Of a DNA stretch of 5,715 bases, positions 5,701 to 5,715 are shown in pieces; position 1 is the first letter of the stretch; every line of letters starts with the position of its first letter. This DNA is from Alphaproteobacteria bacterium. Its GTDB lineage: Bacteria; Pseudomonadota; Alphaproteobacteria; Rhodobacterales; Rhodobacteraceae. Below the pieces are notes generated by a model. That model was not told where the DNA came from, did no database searches, and saw only the letters and a list, made by a program, of their open reading frames with translations. The stretch is taken from NCBI GenBank assembly GCA_003696705.1, contig RFGD01000312.1, positions 1-5,715 of the forward strand. Direction: 5' to 3'. Both the position numbers and the translations under genes were made by a program.

Positions 5701-5715
5701 CGGAACTCAGGCGGA

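Larger units (their letters stand above)
5551..5715. other. Non-coding 5' flank of the transporter operon
   Basis: These 165 nt contain no supported gene. From the gene outward they hold the ribosome binding site, two small stems in the putative leader (GTCCG/CGGAC at 5568-5581 and GTGCG/CGCAC at 5595-5615), the weak promoter hexamers and the dyad. The far half is visibly more AT-rich than the coding DNA, as expected of a promoter region. A divergently transcribed regulator could begin just past the window edge, but nothing within the window shows it. Confidence 0.6.

Noticed and set aside
5644..5703. Inverted pair CCGAATC (5644-5650) and GATTCGG (5697-5703), and scattered TCAGG repeats in the flank.
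   Set aside because: These are only 7 bp or shorter and 46 bp apart. They are plausible by chance, and there is no sign of a mobile-element end or target duplication.

Overview
The window is GC-rich, densely coding bacterial DNA, about two thirds G+C by eye. Codon use is strongly GC-biased at third positions, which also produces long spurious open frames opposite the real genes. The protein styles and the taurine-type ABC transporter suggest an alphaproteobacterium, most likely of the Rhodobacterales/Roseobacter kind. This is an inference from family resemblance only; there is no rRNA or marker gene to confirm it.

Layout. On the + strand, positions 1-777 are the C-terminal part of a SulP-type anion permease with a STAS domain; its 5' end lies outside the window. 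It is followed after 14 nt by a complete tandem-domain universal stress protein (792-1646), probably co-transcribed with it. A 60-bp convergent gap (1647-1706) holds a perfect 10-bp GC-rich inverted repeat, probably a shared bidirectional terminator. The rest of the window is one minus-strand operon read from right to left: a substrate-binding protein (4573-5550), an ATPase (3631-4428) and a permease (1707-3638). Together these make a complete NitT/TauT-type ABC importer in the order A-B-C, resembling TauABC (taurine/alkanesulfonate uptake). The 5' flank (5551-5715) carries a good ribosome binding site, a 17-bp dyad that fits an ATC-N9-GAT LysR-type box, and only weak promoter hexamers.

How the parts work together. 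The binding protein is exported, captures the ligand and delivers it to a permease dimer powered by the ATPase. A hairpin between the binding-protein gene and the ATPase gene, plus an 8-bp overlap between the ATPase and permease genes, fit the usual need for far more binding protein than membrane components and for coupled synthesis of ATPase and permease. No sulfonate-degrading enzyme is visible, so the substrate is not settled by context.

The most unusual point is the permease. It is 643 residues, against about 275 for E. coli TauC. The C-terminal ~200 residues are a clear TauC-type permease core. Ahead of them are an extra N-terminal membrane helix, a ~270-residue predicted periplasmic domain rich in charged helices, and a second ~60-residue Trp-rich insertion. 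Topology reasoning puts both insertions on the face where the binding protein docks. This is the best candidate here for something functionally undescribed. Nothing in the window resembles a defence system, mobile element, CRISPR array or RNA gene.
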